Assembly: GCF_900099905.1 (NCBI RefSeq)
Contig: NZ_FNEE01000021.1
Span: forward strand, 1-64,000
DNA length: 64,000 bases
Direction: 5' to 3'
DNA from: Mesorhizobium muleiense
GTDB lineage: Bacteria > Pseudomonadota > Alphaproteobacteria > Rhizobiales > Rhizobiaceae
Part shown: one piece after another, positions 27,697 through 37,471 of the stretch
Position numbering within the stretch: the stretch's first letter is position 1
How the letters are laid out: each line of letters opens with the position of its first letter
Position numbers and translations under genes: made by a program
The notes under the pieces: model-generated
What the model was told of the DNA's origin: nothing
Databases searched by the model: none
The model's input: only the letters and a program-made list of their open reading frames with translations

Positions 27697-28890
27697 ATGA
27701 CGAGCATGACAAGCCATTTTCTTCCTTTGGACGTCCTCCGGCAGGAATTTCCAGCCACCCAAAGCGCCATTTACATGGATGTTGCAAATCAGGGGCTCAT
27801 ATCCAGAACCACCCGTACGTCCATGGATCAGCACCTTGATAATCGACTAAACGGCTTGAATGACGAAGAAGGAATGATGCAGCTTGTCGAGCAAACACGC
27901 TCCAGATTTGCTCAATTTATTGGGGCCGAAAAGGACGAAATCGCTGTTACGAAGAATGCATCGGAAGGCATTAACATAATCGGAAACGCGATTCCTTGGA
28001 AGCCCGGAGACAATGTTGTCCTGTGCCGCCAATTGGAGCACGCAAACAACATCCTTCCTTGGCTTCAACTCAGGGACAAGCACGGAGTTGAGCTGCGGAT
28101 TGTAGAATCTGATAACGGCGCAATCCCGTGCGACGCTACTATCGATCAAATCGACTCGCGCACCCGTATCGTTACAGTATCGACTGTCACAATGGTGCCA
28201 GGTTTCAAGACAGTGATGGAGCCGATAGCCGAGGCTTGCAAGCGTCTTGGCGCCTTTCTTTTGGCCGACGCCTCCCAATCAGTTGGCATCCTCCATACCG
28301 ATGTCAAACTGCTTGGCGTCGACGGTTTGGTGGCTTCATCTTACAAGGGGTTGATGGGCCTCTATGGGTTGGGATTTCTATATTGCCGCCGGGAATGGGC
28401 GGATCGCCTAAGCCCTGCCTACCTCGCCCGCTTTAGTGTCGATTTGGGCGACGCACCAGAGTCGGCTCCAATATTCGATTCGGTAAAATTGCGCGCCGGC
28501 GCGCCCCGTTTTGAGATTGGCCATTTCAATTTTCCCGGCGTCATAGCGGTCCACGCATCCATCGGACAGCTGATGGAAATCGGCACGCCCGCCATTGAAC
28601 AAAGCGTTACATCGGTTGCAAGGCGACTGGCGTCGGGCCTCCTAGACCTCGGGCTCCCGGTCTGCGGCGGAACGCCAGGGGATCACACCGGAAGTATTGT
28701 TGCTCTCGGAGATCCAGCACCTAGTTCGGGAAAAGCCGATAGCCGCATTCAGTCGCTGCACGAGCATTTATTGAAAAACCAGGTGATCGTCTCAGCACGC
28801 CGGGGAATGCTGCGCTTCTCGCTACATTTATACAACACAGCAGACGAGGCTGACCGAGTTGTCGGCCTGGCAAAGAACTGGCTGGCATAG
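27697..28890 (+). CDS. Aminotransferase class V family protein (PLP-dependent)
   Basis: This is a 397-residue PLP enzyme of the class V fold (cysteine desulfurase / isopenicillin-N-epimerase type). I prefer the ATG at 27697 (MTSMTSHFLPLDVLRQEFPA), because the upstream frame to 27580 lacks homology-like sequence. VTKNASEGINII binds the cofactor phosphate, ADASQSVG has the Asp that contacts the pyridine nitrogen (D191), and SSYKGLMGLYG has the Schiff-base Lys (K217). It may transaminate, racemise, or eliminate from an amino acid. It is followed after 38 bases by an M20 deacylase gene and sits divergent to the Lrp gene. Substrate unknown. Confidence 0.85.
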   Translation: MTSMTSHFLPLDVLRQEFPATQSAIYMDVANQGLISRTTRTSMDQHLDNRLNGLNDEEGMMQLVEQTRSRFAQFIGAEKDEIAVTKNASEGINIIGNAIPWKPGDNVVLCRQLEHANNILPWLQLRDKHGVELRIVESDNGAIPCDATIDQIDSRTRIVTVSTVTMVPGFKTVMEPIAEACKRLGAFLLADASQSVGILHTDVKLLGVDGLVASSYKGLMGLYGLGFLYCRREWADRLSPAYLARFSVDLGDAPESAPIFDSVKLRAGAPRFEIGHFNFPGVIAVHASIGQLMEIGTPAIEQSVTSVARRLASGLLDLGLPVCGGTPGDHTGSIVALGDPAPSSGKADSRIQSLHEHLLKNQVIVSARRGMLRFSLHLYNTADEADRVVGLAKNWLA

Positions 28891-28928
28891 CCGCAAGCTT
28901 GCGTTCTCAAGGAGGGATAGGAGTATTC

Positions 28929-30074
28929 ATGTCGTCCATCAGCACACAAACGGTAGAGCTTCTCAAACAACTCATAAAAATTGAGAGCATCAACCCTTCA
29001 GCGTCGGCAAAGGGGAGCGGTGAACAAAAGGTCGCTGAGTTCCTCGAGGCCTTTTGCCGAGAGCGTAATCTGCCCTTTGAGTATCAGGAAGTCACCGACG
29101 GCCGCGCCAACTTCTTCACCTGGGTTCCTGGGCAGGAGCCCGACAAGCGTGTCCTGTTCATATCCCACATGGACACGGTGCCGGTTGATAATTGGGAGGC
29201 AGATCCTTTTTCGCCGGACGAACGGGATGATCGGATTTATGGGCGAGGAAGTTGTGACGATAAGGGCCCGCTCGCGGCAATGCTCATGGCTCTTAGCACC
29301 CTGGGGGACCGTAAGCCACGATACACGATTGTCCTAGGTGCAAGCGTCGACGAAGAATACCGAAAGAAGGGGGCGCGAAAAATCGCTCAATCAGGTGTAT
29401 CCTACGAGGCCGCAGTGGTCGGTGAGCCCACTGACTTGGAGCTTGTCGTTGCACATAAAGGATCGGTCCGCTGGCAGGTTGAAGTGGAGGGTGTGCCCGC
29501 TCACAGCTCCAAGCCCCATCTCGGAGTGAACGCGATCACAGGAATGGCCAAGGTTATCTTGGCGCTCGACAAGATTAATGAGACTCTGTCCCAACGCGTG
29601 CACCCCCTGGTCAGCCCCCCGACCCTCACGATCACGCTCATCGAAGGGGGTGCGGAATTGGCGACGGTACCGCCATCCTGCCGGGTGTGGATCGACCGGC
29701 GGCTCATACCGGGAGAGCGACCGGCGGACGCGCTCCAGGAGGTAGAAAACATCCTGGAGGGCCTGCGCCAGGGTCCCGATAAGATCAAGGTGCGCTCGCT
29801 GCTACCCGCTCTGGAAGATCCAGCTCCCCCGAGTGCGGAAGCCACAAAAATCGCCGCGGTGGCGGCAAAGGCCTGTGCTGAAGTTGCCGGAACGGGCCAG
29901 CACCGCGGAGTTCCATATGGGACGGATGCGAGTCAGCTGTCGTTGGGAGGTATTCCCTGCGTTATTCTTGGACCTGGGAGTATTGATCAGGCCCATACTG
30001 CCAATGAGTACGTGGAGATTGATCAATTGGCCAAAGCGGTCGACATCTACCAAAAGATCATGCTTACCTACTAG
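28929..30074 (+). CDS. M20 family metallopeptidase (ArgE/DapE type)
   Basis: M20 enzymes use two zinc ions to cut amide bonds such as N-acyl amino acids or dipeptides. The start is set by a strong AAGGAGG site 13 bases before the ATG at 28929. Zinc ligands and catalytic residues are visible: SHMDTVP (H80, D82), GRGSCDDKG (D110), DEEY (E142/E143), VGEPTD (E166) and DQAHTANEYV near the end. The lid/dimerisation domain begins around AHSSKPHLGVNAI. 381 residues, complete. It forms a likely operon with the class V aminotransferase. A 7-bp hairpin follows the stop. Confidence 0.9.
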   Translation: MSSISTQTVELLKQLIKIESINPSASAKGSGEQKVAEFLEAFCRERNLPFEYQEVTDGRANFFTWVPGQEPDKRVLFISHMDTVPVDNWEADPFSPDERDDRIYGRGSCDDKGPLAAMLMALSTLGDRKPRYTIVLGASVDEEYRKKGARKIAQSGVSYEAAVVGEPTDLELVVAHKGSVRWQVEVEGVPAHSSKPHLGVNAITGMAKVILALDKINETLSQRVHPLVSPPTLTITLIEGGAELATVPPSCRVWIDRRLIPGERPADALQEVENILEGLRQGPDKIKVRSLLPALEDPAPPSAEATKIAAVAAKACAEVAGTGQHRGVPYGTDASQLSLGGIPCVILGPGSIDQAHTANEYVEIDQLAKAVDIYQKIMLTY

Positions 30075-30106
30075 CGACCACTGGCACAATCACGCAAGAA
30101 TAGGAC

Positions 30107-30131
30107 CCCGCGATGACTTCGGCTTCGCGGG
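30107..30131 (+). other. Short hairpin after the M20 gene
   Basis: CCCGCGA (30107-30113) pairs with TCGCGGG (30125-30131) around an 11-base loop, 33 bases after the M20 stop codon. No T run follows, so it is at best a weak terminator or RNA-stabilising stem. Confidence 0.4.
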
Positions 30132-30350
30132 ACCACGTGCCTTACGGTAGATTTCAAGCCCTACCAAGCCACTTAGATTTGATCCCGCCGTTGCCGGATG
30201 ATCATCTCTGACCTCGATGCAGCAAGAGGCTGGCGCATTGGGACGGATATCGGCTGGGGGCTTCGCAGCTGACATCCGCGGCCTCATGGTCCGATCCAGG
30301 CGAAGACGACAGCTTACCTGATCTTGGGCTTCCGATAATGACCATGACAA

Positions 30351-31775
30351 ATGTTTGAGGCAGATAAACTCTTCTCTGCGGAGGCCGATGATCATTTTCA
30401 TGATGAATGCGGCATATTCGGTGTCTTTGGCCCCTTGGATGCGGCCACTATCGTAACCCTCGGCTTGCATGCCCTGCAGCACCGGGGCCAGGAGGCGGCG
30501 GGCATTGTCTCCTATGACGGCACGCAGTTCCACGTCGAACGTCATGTCGGCCTGATCGGCGACACCTTTACCAAGCAGCCGGTCCTCGACCGGCTGAAGG
30601 GCACGCGCGCCATCGGCCACACCCGCTACGCCACCGCGGGCGGACCCGGGCTGAGCAACGTACAGCCTTTCTTCGCCGAGTTGGCCGACGGCGGCTTTGC
30701 CATCGCCCACAACGGCAACATCACCAATGCGATGACGCTGCAGCGTACGCTGCAGAAGCAGGGTTCGATCTTCTCGTCGACCTCCGACGCCGAAACGATC
30801 CTGCATCTCATCGCAACCAGCAGCGGGAAGGACGTCATTTCGCGCTTCATAGATGCGGTTCGCCAACTGGAGGGCGCATTCTCATTGGTAGCGCTCTCCC
30901 CCACAAAAATGATCGGCTGCCGCGACGCGCTCGGGATCCGGCCGCTGGTACTAGGCGAACTTGACGGCGCCTGGATCCTGGCCTCAGAGACCTGCGCGCT
31001 CGACATCATCGGTGCGCGCTTTGTTCGAGACCTCAAGCCTGGCGAGATGGTCATCGTCACCGCTGAGGGAGTGGAGAGCCTGTTCCCGCTCGAAACGCAG
31101 AAACCGCGGTCCTGCATTTTCGAGTATGTCTATTTCTCTCGTCCGGATTCGTCGGTCTAGGGCCGCAACGTCTATGAAGTGCGGAAGAAGATTGGCGCCG
31201 AGCTCGCCATCGAGAACCCGGTCGATGCCGATATCGTAGTGCCTGTGCCCGACGGCGGCACGCCGGCCGCGATCGGCTTCGCCCAAGCCGCCGGCCTGCC
31301 CTTCGAGCTCGGCATCATCCGCAACCACTATGTAGGCCGCACCTTCATCCAGCCGACGGATTCCATCCGCCACATGGGCGTCAAGCTGAAGCACAATGCC
31401 AATCGCCGGATGATCGAGGATAAGCGGATCGTGCTGGTCGACGATTCCGTAGTGCGAGGCACAACCAGCCAGAAGATCGTACAGTTGCTGCGCGATGCCG
31501 GCGCGAAGGAAGTTCATATGCGCGTTGCTTCGCCGCCGACACGCTCCTCATGCTTCTACGGCGTCGACACGCCCGAGACGGCGAAACTTTTAGCGTCGCG
31601 CATGTCGATCGAGGAAATGGCCAAATTTATCCGTGTCGATTCGCTTGGCTTCCTGTCGATCGACGGGCTTTATCGAGCTCTCGGCGAAACGGCCCGTGAG
31701 AACAAACAGCCTCAATTCTGCGACGCCTGCTTCACTGCCGAGTATCCGACCCGCCTACCCGACCAAAGGCGCTGA
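30351..31775 (+). pseudogene. purF: Amidophosphoribosyltransferase PurF with an in-frame amber codon
   Basis: PurF makes 5-phosphoribosylamine from PRPP and glutamine, the first step of purine synthesis. The N-terminal glutaminase domain has the nucleophile Cys in HDECGIFG (C20), HALQHRGQEAAG and GHTRYAT. The C-terminal PRPP domain has VLVDDSVVRGTTS. A TAG at 31158-31160 stops the frame after RPDSSV, and the next codons continue the protein exactly (GRNVYEVRKKIGAELA). Only one nonsense change separates this from a full 474-residue protein. It is probably a redundant copy of the chromosomal gene, inactive unless the amber is suppressed. Reads should confirm the base. Confidence 0.9.
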
Positions 31776-32078
31776 CAACGTCCGGGCTCTGTCGGCTTTC
31801 GCCGCAGGCGGACAGTGAATCTGGCTAGCCAGGTGGAGCGGCTTCGTGGTCGGTATGAACCCCGAAGCACTGCTGCTCGGAAGGTGAAGGGTGGTCAGCC
31901 AAAGGGCAACCTGGCCTGGTAACGTTGAACTCGGCCGGAACCATTCTGCGGGCTTACTGCGGAAGAGTCCTTCGACCGCACCACCTCTGAGCGATCCCTG
32001 GTCCGTATGTTCGAACACGGCGCGCCGACAGATGCAGCGTCGGTGTCCGGGCACAGCGCCGCTGCGCAGATCAGTCGA
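31776..32078. other. Intergenic stretch between purF and aspA
   Basis: No gene is seen. The two genes converge here, so terminators would be expected, but I see no strong stem with a T run. A 15-base string GGTCCGTATGTTCGA near 32000 is also present in the 91-bp inverted repeat at 12526; this may be chance. Confidence 0.35.
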
Positions 32079-33569
32079 TCAATCTTCGGCCCGCTGTTGT
32101 GAAGCCGGTCGCGATGGCATGGGGCGGGTCAAAAGGTGCGGATCGGCGGCCTGTGCGATGAGCTCCTCCGAAAGGTCCGGCTGCTCGGCCAGGACTTCGC
32201 GGATCGTTTTACCGGAGGACAAGACTAACTTTGCAAGCTCCGCCGCCCGATCATACCCGATCGCGGGCGTCAGAGCTGTTGCCACGGCGGTGCTGGCTTC
32301 GAGATGCCTGCGGCAAGTCTCTGCATTGGCGGTAATGCCCACGACGCACTTCGTGCGCAGAACATCGACGGCATTGGTGAGAAGCTCAAGCGAGTGCAGT
32401 AAATTGTAGGCGATCACCGGCTCCATGACGTTCAGCTGCAGCTGTCCCGCTTCGGAGGCGAGTGTGATCGTGAGATCGTAACCGATGATCTGAAAGGCGA
32501 CCTGATTGACCACCTCCGGCACTACAGGATTGACCTTTCCGGGCATGATCGAGGAGCCGGGCTGAAGCGCTGGCAAATTGATTTCGTTCAGCCCCCCACG
32601 CGGGCCGCTGGAAAGCAGCCGCAGATCGTTGCATATCTTCGAGAGTTTCGTGGCCGTCCGCTTCAGCATTCCCGAGAAGAGCACGAAGGCACCGGTATCC
32701 CAGCAGGCTTCGATCAGATTTCCGGCCGGGATAACGGGCAGGCCGGAAATCGCGCGCAACTCGGCGACAGCTGCCGCCTGATAGCCGGGGTTCGTATTGA
32801 TGCCGGTGCCAATCGCCGTGCCACCGAGATTGATTTCATGGAAGAAAGCGCCAATCTCACCGAGACGGGCCACATCTTCCCGCAGCGTCGTCGCGAAAGC
32901 CTGAAACTCCTGGCCAAGCGTCATCGGAACTGCGTCTTGCAACTGCGTGCGGCCCAGTTTGATCACGTCCGAAAAGGCTTCCGACTTGCCCTCCAACTCA
33001 GTCGCGAGTTGCTCCAAAGCTCGTTGCAATGCCCCGCGTGAAAGAAGGATCGCAAGACGGATCGCTGTCGGATAAACATCGTTTGTCGATTGGGCGAAGT
33101 TGACGTCGTTATTGGGGTGCAGTTGGTCGTATTGTCCGCGTGGCAGTCCCATGATCTCCAAGCCGCGATTGGCGATCACTTCATTGATGTTCATGTTGGT
33201 CGAGGTGCCTGCGCCGCCTTGAAACACATCGAGCGGGAAATGGCTGAGATGCCTGCCGGCCGCGATTTCTTCGCAGACCTGGCAGATGACATCGGCCTTT
33301 TGCTTGTCCAGATCGCCGAGCACCGCGTTGGCGCGTGCCGCTGCCATTTTCACGTAGGCAAGCGACTTGATGAAGTTCGGAAAATGGCTGATCCGGATAC
33401 CAGAAATCGGGAAGTTAGCAATGCCCCGAGCCGTTTGCGGGCCATAATAGGCATCGACCGGGATGCTTACAGGGCCAAGCGGATCTTTCTCGATGCGCTC
33501 TATTTCTGGAGCCTTCGTCACCACGATTACCTCAGTCATTGCGCTGGCGCAGTTGGCTCGGAGGCGCAT
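32079..33569 (-). CDS. aspA: Aspartate ammonia-lyase
   Basis: It converts L-aspartate to fumarate and ammonia in the cytoplasm. The 496-residue protein has the superfamily signature GSSIMPGKVNPV (338-349, with the catalytic Ser on the flexible loop), HPNNDVNFAQSTND (151-164) and GGAGTSTNMNINEV (118-131), the pattern of aspartases more than class II fumarases. The start at 33569 is preceded by GGAGG 12 bases upstream; a later ATG at 33539 is also possible. It lies 166 bases downstream of the large flavoprotein gene on the same strand, so the two may be co-transcribed and feed nitrogen-rich substrates into fumarate. Aspartase and fumarase are hard to separate by eye, hence some caution. Confidence 0.85.
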   Translation of the reverse strand: MRLRANCASAMTEVIVVTKAPEIERIEKDPLGPVSIPVDAYYGPQTARGIANFPISGIRISHFPNFIKSLAYVKMAAARANAVLGDLDKQKADVICQVCEEIAAGRHLSHFPLDVFQGGAGTSTNMNINEVIANRGLEIMGLPRGQYDQLHPNNDVNFAQSTNDVYPTAIRLAILLSRGALQRALEQLATELEGKSEAFSDVIKLGRTQLQDAVPMTLGQEFQAFATTLREDVARLGEIGAFFHEINLGGTAIGTGINTNPGYQAAAVAELRAISGLPVIPAGNLIEACWDTGAFVLFSGMLKRTATKLSKICNDLRLLSSGPRGGLNEINLPALQPGSSIMPGKVNPVVPEVVNQVAFQIIGYDLTITLASEAGQLQLNVMEPVIAYNLLHSLELLTNAVDVLRTKCVVGITANAETCRRHLEASTAVATALTPAIGYDRAAELAKLVLSSGKTIREVLAEQPDLSEELIAQAADPHLLTRPMPSRPASQQRAED

Positions 33570-33735
33570 GTCAGTTGGAAGCCTCCAACTCGGAGCTCAT
33601 CGAAGCCTCGTCATAGCTCCGCGGGCCGAGCGGTCCCCACAAGGAAAAGTGGGCCTCCGGGCTTCGAAGTAGTTGCGGAGCGGATCCCTCCGGGGACAGA
33701 AGAGAACCAGCTCGCTGCGCCTCCATGGTGGCGCC

Positions 33736-36210
33736 CTATTGTTTAGCCCGATCGCCGTTTGGATCGAAAAACGCCCGGAGCGACGCGTCGCATTCATAGA
33801 GTTTGCCGGCGATCTCGATTTCCCATCGACTGTTTTCAATCAGGTCCTTCGTGACACCAGCGGGGTGGTTTACATATCCCATTCCGATTGACGTTCCGAT
33901 CGTAAAGCTCTTCACGCCGGACGAAATATATCCGACAATCCTCCCGTCACAGCGGATAAGCTCTTCATGAAAGAGGACAGGCTTCGGATCGCGAAGCTTG
34001 AATGATACCAGTCGTTTTTTAAGCGGTCCGGAATTTTTCTGGGACGTCAACGCGTCTTTTCCTATAAAGCCGCCTTCTTTATTCCAGTCCACTGTAAATC
34101 CTAACCCCGCTTCAAGCAACGTATCAACTGGTGTTAGATCGAGCTGGTATTCTCGGTAGGCGCGCTCGGACCGCAGATGTTCAAGCGCGTGGTACCCTGC
34201 AGCCTTGAGGCCATACGCTTGGCCGGCCTCCCAAACAACATCAAACACGTGCTGTGCCATCTCGGTTGGAATATGAAGCTCCCAGCCAAGTTCTCCGACA
34301 TAAGTCAGCCTGTTGGCTATCACACGAGCATATCCGATATCGATTTCCTGACTGGTAGCGAATGGGAACGCCGAATTCGCCAGATCTGTGTCGGTTACCT
34401 GCGATAGGATCTCGCGCGATCGCGGGCCTTGCAATGACAGGACCGCGTACCCAGACGTGAGATCGGTGACCGTGACATTCCATTCGTCAGTAATGTGTTT
34501 TGTTATCCAGGCCTTATCCCGAGGATGGACGGTCGCTGACGAGATGATTAGGAACTCTGTCTGCGACAATCGGTTTACAGTGATGTCCGTCTCTATCCCG
34601 CCCTTTTCATTGAGCATGTGGGTGTATACCAGCTTTCCCACAGGTACATCCACGTTGCCGGCGCAAAGCCACTGAAGGAAACGGCACGCATCGCGACCGT
34701 GAACCAAGTGTTTGCCGAAAGAGCTTTGGTCCAACAAGATGGCATTGTTGCGGGCAGCCTTGCACTCCTGACTGGTATATTTGAACCAGTTCGGCTCGTC
34801 GTAGGAGTAGACGTTTTTAGTCGATTCCCCCTCCCCCGCGAACCACATGGGACGCTCCCATCCCATTCCTTCGCCAAAGCTAGCTCCAAGCCTCGCCCAC
34901 CGGTCGTGAAGAGCGCTTTTGCGGACACCTCGGGATGTCTCAGACTGGTAAGCCGGCCAGTGCATCTTATAGTGAAGACCCAACACTTCGGCTGTGCGAT
35001 CGTGCAAATATCGTTTATTGATCTGGAAGGGATGGAAACGGGCGACATCCACGAAGCTGATATCCATCTGAGGCTCACCGGCAATGATCCACTCTGCCAG
35101 AGCTCGTCCGGCTCCCGCGCCGTATTCAATGCCCTCTGAATTATAACCTGTCGAAACGAAAAGATTTTTCGATCCAGGAACTTCACCAATCATGAACAGA
35201 AGGTCAGGGGTGAAACTTTCAGGACCATTGAAAAACTTTGCAATGCCGCAGTTCGCAAGATCAGGAACAATCTCTATCGCTTTGGTCATCGGTAGCTCAA
35301 AGTGATCCCAGTCCTCAGGAAGCTCGATGTACGCCGTTTCCTTCGGAAGCTTCCCCATCGGCAAAGGTTTTCCCCAAGGCTCGAAGGCACCAACCAAGAG
35401 CTTTCCTGTATCTTCCTTCAGATACACATGCCCGTCGGTGTCGCGTAGCACTGGCAAGGTGGGCGTCACAAAATCCATGGCTTCGGTCACTACATAAAAG
35501 TGCTCTGCCGCGTATATCGGAATTCGTGCACCTAACTTTGACGCAAGTTCTCTGGTCCAAAGCCCACACGCAAGCACGAGAATTTCAGCTTCAACAACTC
35601 CGTCGTTAGTCCGAACTTGGTAGCGTCCGTCTGCGGTACGCCAGAGGTCTGTGACTTCTGCGTTTTCGGAAATTTTTACGCCGTTCTTTTTGGCGCCAAG
35701 AGCTAACGCCATGCATGTGTCGACAGGATTGGTTTGGCCGTCACCAGGGATAAAGACTGCGCCTTCGATGATTGACGCGTTGAGCGCTGGATAGAGTTTT
35801 TTCGCCTCGCTAGGCGAGATCATGTTGGCCTCAAGGCCAAAACTTTTGGCGATCGAGGCGTTGCGTGCAGTTTCGTATAGGCGTTCCTTGGTTCTGGCGA
35901 CCCCAAGCGTGCCATTTCGCTTGAATCCGGTAGCTTGGCCAGTCTCGGCCTCCAGCGCGGAGTAAAGTTCAGCATTGTATTTTGCGATCTCCGTCAGTGC
36001 GTGTGTCCCACGCGTCTGCATGATCAAACCCGCAGCGTGCCAAGTTGTACCGGACGTAAGACTGTTGCGCTCCAAGAGTGCGACGTCCTTCTTACCGTTC
36101 CTTGCAAGGTGAAAGGCAACACTTGCTCCCGCGATCCCTCCACCAACTATGACGATCTCGTGGTGGCGAGTCGCTGTTTCACGAGGACGGAAAGGCGGAT
36201 TCGTAATCAT
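33736..36210 (-). CDS. Dimethylglycine/sarcosine dehydrogenase-like flavoprotein with GcvT domain (copy 1)
   Basis: This 824-residue protein joins an N-terminal DAO flavin domain (dinucleotide motif IVGGGIAGASVAFHL, 21-35; TTWHAAGL with the His that carries FAD covalently in relatives, H58) to a C-terminal GcvT-like tetrahydrofolate domain (from about 430; VGELGWELHIP and RSERAYREY blocks). Known relatives remove an N-methyl group and pass it to tetrahydrofolate as methylene-THF. AAGGA lies 6 bases before the ATG. Base composition is lower in G+C than neighbouring genes. A paralogue is at 57991-60495. Substrate may be dimethylglycine, sarcosine or another N-methyl amino acid. Confidence 0.88.
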   Translation of the reverse strand: MITNPPFRPRETATRHHEIVIVGGGIAGASVAFHLARNGKKDVALLERNSLTSGTTWHAAGLIMQTRGTHALTEIAKYNAELYSALEAETGQATGFKRNGTLGVARTKERLYETARNASIAKSFGLEANMISPSEAKKLYPALNASIIEGAVFIPGDGQTNPVDTCMALALGAKKNGVKISENAEVTDLWRTADGRYQVRTNDGVVEAEILVLACGLWTRELASKLGARIPIYAAEHFYVVTEAMDFVTPTLPVLRDTDGHVYLKEDTGKLLVGAFEPWGKPLPMGKLPKETAYIELPEDWDHFELPMTKAIEIVPDLANCGIAKFFNGPESFTPDLLFMIGEVPGSKNLFVSTGYNSEGIEYGAGAGRALAEWIIAGEPQMDISFVDVARFHPFQINKRYLHDRTAEVLGLHYKMHWPAYQSETSRGVRKSALHDRWARLGASFGEGMGWERPMWFAGEGESTKNVYSYDEPNWFKYTSQECKAARNNAILLDQSSFGKHLVHGRDACRFLQWLCAGNVDVPVGKLVYTHMLNEKGGIETDITVNRLSQTEFLIISSATVHPRDKAWITKHITDEWNVTVTDLTSGYAVLSLQGPRSREILSQVTDTDLANSAFPFATSQEIDIGYARVIANRLTYVGELGWELHIPTEMAQHVFDVVWEAGQAYGLKAAGYHALEHLRSERAYREYQLDLTPVDTLLEAGLGFTVDWNKEGGFIGKDALTSQKNSGPLKKRLVSFKLRDPKPVLFHEELIRCDGRIVGYISSGVKSFTIGTSIGMGYVNHPAGVTKDLIENSRWEIEIAGKLYECDASLRAFFDPNGDRAKQ

Positions 36211-37411
36211 ATGTATCCTTGTTCGGTTTCACTCGGAACTGGCAGCGGCAAGGTGTTTCGACGAGTTCGGCCATCTTGAGCTTATGCGGGCCGCTTCCGC
36301 GCCATTTCCGGCCTTATGATCATGAGTCAGTCACTTTCCAGCAGACTAAGGGGCGAAGCTCGCGTAGATCGCGCTAATTGTGCCGCAAAAGCGGTGTCGT
36401 TCTGCGTATTCTTCGGTTGGGCGCTGAATTATTGCGCGGGAGAACGGGCGGCGCTGATGAATCAGGGTTGGTCCGATTGCGAACACTTCCAAAGCGTGTC
36501 CGAGCACCCAGATGGTAAACTGCGCCGTCTCTCAGATAGCGGCCCTTGACCCACGGCTGGGTCGCGCGCCTACACGAGCTCAGGCGATGGCCGCGTCCTT
36601 CGCGGCTGGTCCCTCGATAGCGCTGTGGCTAGCGAGTGGATTGCGGCTGCATCATGTAGGTTGCCGACACAAACTGCTCGAGGAAACCATCGACAGCCAA
36701 CAAAATGATGACCTAGGCATGCCCCGAGAGAAGACCCCAACCCCCATGTCCTGCGCGACGTGGTCGCCTTTGCCGCCGAGCGGCCGAGGAAGCTGAAGGC
36801 GAACGCCGCCCACCGACCGCCCTCCGGCGAAAAGAACCCGCGCTTGCCCAGTGCCACGGCTGTCCCGAGCGCGACTGTGAGACGCGCGTCGGCACCCTCG
36901 AGCTTGCGCATCCCAAGCTGCGGAGGGCTCCTACTTCCCTCTTAAAGACGCTGACCGCAGTCGTGCGGGAGGTTGGCGGAACGACTAATAGCGGCCGCTG
37001 CTGACCAGATCCGGTGAAGTCCTCAGCGCCATCACGGCTGCCGCGCGAAGCTGCATAGTGCCAACGATCGGCTCACCGGCTAGATCAAGCGGAAGACAAT
37101 GGTCGGCGGCTTCTTCTCCAAGGAGATGCCATAGTCCGCCTCGCAGGTGCGCTGCTCCTGCTCATAGCGATGAAGGAGCTTGTTAGGCCAGATGAGCCAT
37201 GATCCGCTTATGGGCCTGCCGGCTGTGGGCTGATACGCCGGCTGCATGCCAGAGCGCGCGGCGACCAAGTCCTCAGCTACACCCTTCCGTGGGCACGATC
37301 TCGCGTCGATTGCGAAAGATCTGTGGCATTGAATGGGTTATGAGTGGCCGGAATACTGATAGTTGCCCGACAGGTAAACTCAGCGCTCTTCCGGGTAAGA
37401 TGAAAAGTTAA
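36211..37411. other. 1.2-kb stretch with no recognised gene
   Basis: It must contain the promoter of the large flavoprotein gene in its left part, but no clear sigma-70 pair stands out. Near 37080-37270 a minus-strand frame ends LLHRYEQEQRTCEADYGISL and EKKPPTIVFRLI, which looks protein-like but matches nothing I know. The rest (36500-37000) has open frames of high G+C without motifs. Confidence 0.4.
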
Positions 37412-37452
37412 CGGATTGGGAAGCGAAGCACTTCGGCCACCTTCCCAATCCG
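37412..37452 (-). terminator. Rho-independent terminator of the M24 hydrolase gene
   Basis: CGGATTGGGAAG (37412-37423) pairs perfectly with CTTCCCAATCCG (37441-37452), a 12-bp stem, and the loop holds a further GAAG/CTTC pairing. It starts 19 bases beyond the stop codon of the minus-strand gene. On that strand it is followed by TTAACTTTTC, a moderate T run. This is the best terminator in the window. Confidence 0.8.
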
Positions 37453-37471
37453 GCTGCCTAAAAGCTTTCAG

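Noticed and set aside
30090..30866. Minus-strand open frame of 258 codons
   Set aside because: Mostly antisense to purF; the non-overlapping part has no recognisable sequence.
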